From Chitinispirillales bacterium (lineage in GTDB: Bacteria; Fibrobacterota; Chitinivibrionia; Chitinivibrionales; Chitinispirillaceae), in NCBI GenBank assembly GCA_031254105.1, contig JAIRVB010000013.1, positions 38,435 through 102,434 on the forward strand: a DNA stretch of 64,000 nt, in the 5' to 3' direction. Shown one piece after another: positions 62,385 to 64,000 of the stretch (positions are counted from its first letter, which is position 1; every line of letters starts with the position of its first letter). The translations under genes were made by a program, and so were the position numbers. The notes below the pieces were generated by a model. That model saw only the letters and a program-made list of their open reading frames with translations, was not told the origin of the DNA and made no database searches.

Positions 62385-62827
62385 TTTGAAACCTCCGGTA
62401 AGAACATTAATGGATTAATTACTTTCAATGTCAAAGTCAATTTTTCCGCGGTACGTTCGAGCTTCTCATCTACTGTCAATAAATAATCAACCTGCGCGGT
62501 TTCCGCAAGCGCTATATGATATGCGTCAAATGCTTTTATCCCTTGTGCATTTATTTCTTGCGCCCTGTTTACAACATCAGCAGAAAGTTTCGCTCTCTCG
62601 TTTATAGTAGACTTATAAAAGGTCAATACGTTTCTGCGTTTTTCAATATTGCAAATCCTTTTAATCTCCGTTGCCAGTATCACGCTTCCTAAAATATCAA
62701 ATCCAAAAATTTTACATAGCTCTATAATACTTTCTACAAAAACAGCTTCCGTTTCAACTTTTGTTTGCGTTTGCCTCTGTAGGTCAAAGGGCCTGCAATA
62801 ACAACACGTATCAAGATAAATTTTCAT
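62369..62827 (-). CDS. PIN-domain ribonuclease (VapC-like toxin)
   Basis: 152 aa, with AAGG upstream. PIN-fold acidic residues: D6 (MKIYLDTCCYCRPFD), E54 (LATEIKR), D101 (GIKAFDAYHIALAE) and D120 (YLLTVDEKLE). Probable metal-dependent RNase. Coupled to the downstream antitoxin-like gene. The leader contains the left arm of a 36-bp inverted repeat (62883-62918). Confidence 0.78.
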   Translation of the reverse strand: MKIYLDTCCYCRPFDLQRQTQTKVETEAVFVESIIELCKIFGFDILGSVILATEIKRICNIEKRRNVLTFYKSTINERAKLSADVVNRAQEINAQGIKAFDAYHIALAETAQVDYLLTVDEKLERTAEKLTLTLKVINPLMFLPEVSKWAQT

Positions 62828-62882
62828 GTACCTTACGCCTTGCCCTTTATAATATACGGTTATCTGTGAGTATGTATTAATA

Positions 62883-62918
62883 ATACTGCAATTTTTATAC
62901 TATTAAATAAGATACGTT
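62883..62918 (+). repeat. Left arm of a 36-bp inverted repeat
   Basis: Reverse-complements 63252-63287 with one mismatch. Core TATACTATTAAATAAGATAC. It lies 56 nt upstream of the PIN-domain gene start and, read outward, resembles an AT-rich promoter. Confidence 0.9.
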
Positions 62919-62990
62919 CTGCCACATTACACAAGAATGGTCACTCTATCTGACGCTCTAACTTTTCCAGACGGTGTTTGGCGCAGCCAA

Positions 62991-63235
62991 TCATTTTTTC
63001 ATTTTCCCGTCGGATAAATTCTTAACCGTATCTGACAGCGTTTTAATTGTTTCCTGCTGTGATATTACAGCCTCTAAAAGTTCGGTTTGTTCAGTCTGTT
63101 TTTGCAAACATGGTTTGTCGAGAAATAAATAATTCAAATCAAGCTCTAAAAAATCGGAAATAGTTACAACATTATTGTAGGATGGATTTTTGACTCTTCC
63201 CTTTTCCATTCAGTAAAGAAATCTGCATTAATGTT
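62991..63235 (-). pseudogene. Truncated, frameshifted XRE-family regulator remnant
   Basis: The frame at 62991-63209 begins EKGRVKNPSYNNVVTISDFLELDLNYLF, the second half of an XRE helix-turn-helix domain, followed by a Gln/Thr-rich helix. Immediately upstream, in another frame, ATG GTA AAC codes MVNINADFFTE, which would continue the domain. Joining the two at a one-base shift (around 63209) restores INADFFTEMEKGRVKNPS. The first helices are missing. It lies between the two 36-bp inverted-repeat arms. Confidence 0.6.
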
Positions 63236-63251
63236 TACCATGCGGCGGCGT

Positions 63252-63287
63252 AACGTATCTTATTTAATAGTATAAAAATTGCGGTAT
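63252..63287 (-). repeat. Right arm of the 36-bp inverted repeat
   Basis: Matches 62883-62918 in reverse complement with a single mismatch. It lies 21 nt upstream of the Rpn gene start. Both arms point outward toward divergent genes. Confidence 0.9.
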
Positions 63288-63308
63288 ATTCTATTAAACG
63301 GGAGAACT

Positions 63309-64000
63309 ATGGTAAACGATACGAAGACCAATAGAGAGTACAAAGACAGCGTTTTTACGCTTCTTTTCAGCGAAAAAGATAAGCTGATTGAATTGTGCAA
63401 CGCTTTTTTAGATACTAATTACGGGCCTGATACAGAAGTGCAGATTACTACGCTCAGAAACGTACTGTTTATGGAGCAGGTGAATGATATTTCGTTTGTG
63501 ATAGATGGAAAAATTGTTATTCTTATAGAGCACCAGTCCACTATCAACGAAAACATTCCTTTGCGGATGCTGCTTTATATCGCGCGTGTATACGAGAAAA
63601 TTTGTGAGAACAAAAATTTGTACCGCATAAACAAAGTAGATATTGCGCGGCCAGAATTTATTGTAGCTTATAACGGTAGAGATGAATATCCCGATGAGCG
63701 GGTTTTAAAGCTGTCGGATATGTTCGCCGAATGTGGAGAAAAAAATCCGATAGAGCTTGAACTTTTGGTGAAAGTGTATAATATTAATAATGGGCGTAAT
63801 GTGCATATTGCCCAAAAGAGCCGAACCCTGAGCGAGTATGAAATATTTATAGATACGGTTCGTAGATATAAAGAGGAAATGAATAATTTAGCCGATGCGG
63901 TAACACAGGCAGTAAAAGAGTGTATTGACAAAAATATATTAAAAACGTTCCTGAACAACCACGGAAGTGAGGTTACAAATATGCTTTTGACAGAATGGAA
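63309..64000 (+). CDS. Rpn-family recombination-promoting nuclease/putative transposase (partial)
   Basis: At least 230 codons, open to the window end, with GGAGA upstream of ATG 63309. N-terminal REYKDSVFTLLFSEKDKLIELCNAFL and LRNVLFMEQVNDISFVIDGKIVILIEHQS are typical. Candidate PD-(D/E)XK residues are D60 and E74 (with Q76). RMLLYIARVYEKI and EFIVAYNG follow. The C-terminal VKECIDKNILKTFLNNHGSEVTNML is also typical. Such proteins are DNA endonucleases that raise recombination. The gene's end is outside the window. Confidence 0.87.
   Translation, partial: MVNDTKTNREYKDSVFTLLFSEKDKLIELCNAFLDTNYGPDTEVQITTLRNVLFMEQVNDISFVIDGKIVILIEHQSTINENIPLRMLLYIARVYEKICENKNLYRINKVDIARPEFIVAYNGRDEYPDERVLKLSDMFAECGEKNPIELELLVKVYNINNGRNVHIAQKSRTLSEYEIFIDTVRRYKEEMNNLADAVTQAVKECIDKNILKTFLNNHGSEVTNMLLTEW

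Noticed and set aside
1..64000. CRISPR arrays, tRNA, rRNA and intact insertion sequences
   Set aside because: Searched by eye in all gaps; repeats found are not regularly spaced with unique spacers, no cloverleaf was seen, and no intact DDE or other transposase gene was found (the Rpn gene is a PD-(D/E)XK nuclease).

Overview
The window looks like an origin-proximal piece of a Gram-negative chromosome. The evidence is lipid A/core-type heptosyltransferases, lipoproteins, an OmpA-family protein and secreted proteins with C-terminal sorting-like tails. The mnmE-mnmG-rsmG-parA-parB block is typical of chromosomes near oriC, and three 16-bp parS palindromes lie in its first 4.2 kb. The tails of two secreted proteins (motifs 'YDLKGR', 'AGVY', 'SEGTYLVKGV') and the mixture of families suggest Fibrobacterota or a relative, possibly gut-associated. 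That placement is inference, not something the sequence proves. No rRNA, tRNA, CRISPR array or intact insertion sequence was seen.

Layout. (1) 0.2-9.5 kb, housekeeping and chromosome segregation: mnmE, mnmG, rsmG, parA, parB, then an M23 peptidase, a bactofilin and a STAS protein (cell shape and segregation), and convergent rimI. (2) 9.7-21.3 kb, envelope and secreted proteins: an alpha-2-macroglobulin that ends before the thioester domain, a small secreted protein, an ATP-grasp enzyme, a four-cysteine protein, a two-domain secreted protein and a large C10 (streptopain-like) peptidase with leucine-rich repeats. (3) 21.6-28.4 kb: a translationally coupled small protein plus a DUF1016 nuclease, then glycan genes (GT2, FkbH-like, ChbG/HpnK deacetylase, GT4). 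(4) 28.6-39.6 kb: lipoprotein/OmpA pair, purU, a heptad-repeat secreted protein, a decayed alkC next to an AlkD-like gene, a nucleotidyltransferase-fold protein, a hybrid histidine kinase with a partner response regulator, a cation/proton antiporter and panB. (5) 39.7-58.6 kb, a large exopolysaccharide/LPS locus: receiver protein, Wza-like export protein, BY-kinase, asparagine-synthetase-like amidotransferase, an unknown membrane-anchored protein, three paralogous GT2 enzymes (one fused to a second transferase), further GT2/GT4 enzymes, three GT9 heptosyltransferases, a DUF6165 protein and a TupA-like ATP-grasp. (6) 58.6-64 kb: a small conserved protein, radical SAM protein, lpdA, a PIN-domain toxin-antitoxin-like pair, a decayed XRE regulator inside a pair of 36-bp inverted repeats, and an Rpn-family nuclease that runs off the end.

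The most unusual structure is in the DNA between genes. A dispersed hairpin (stem GGGCARCC/GGYTGCCC, loop GCRAG) occurs at least six times. Four copies belong to an ~85-nt two-hairpin unit in two tandem duplications near parS. One copy is inserted in frame in a heptosyltransferase gene, and its stem shows compensatory base changes. A 200-bp imperfect palindrome lies at 60.2-60.4 kb. Remnants of two genes from this window (the FkbH-like and DUF1016 genes) lie elsewhere in it. parS sits exactly 15 nt upstream of the start codon of both mnmE and mnmG.
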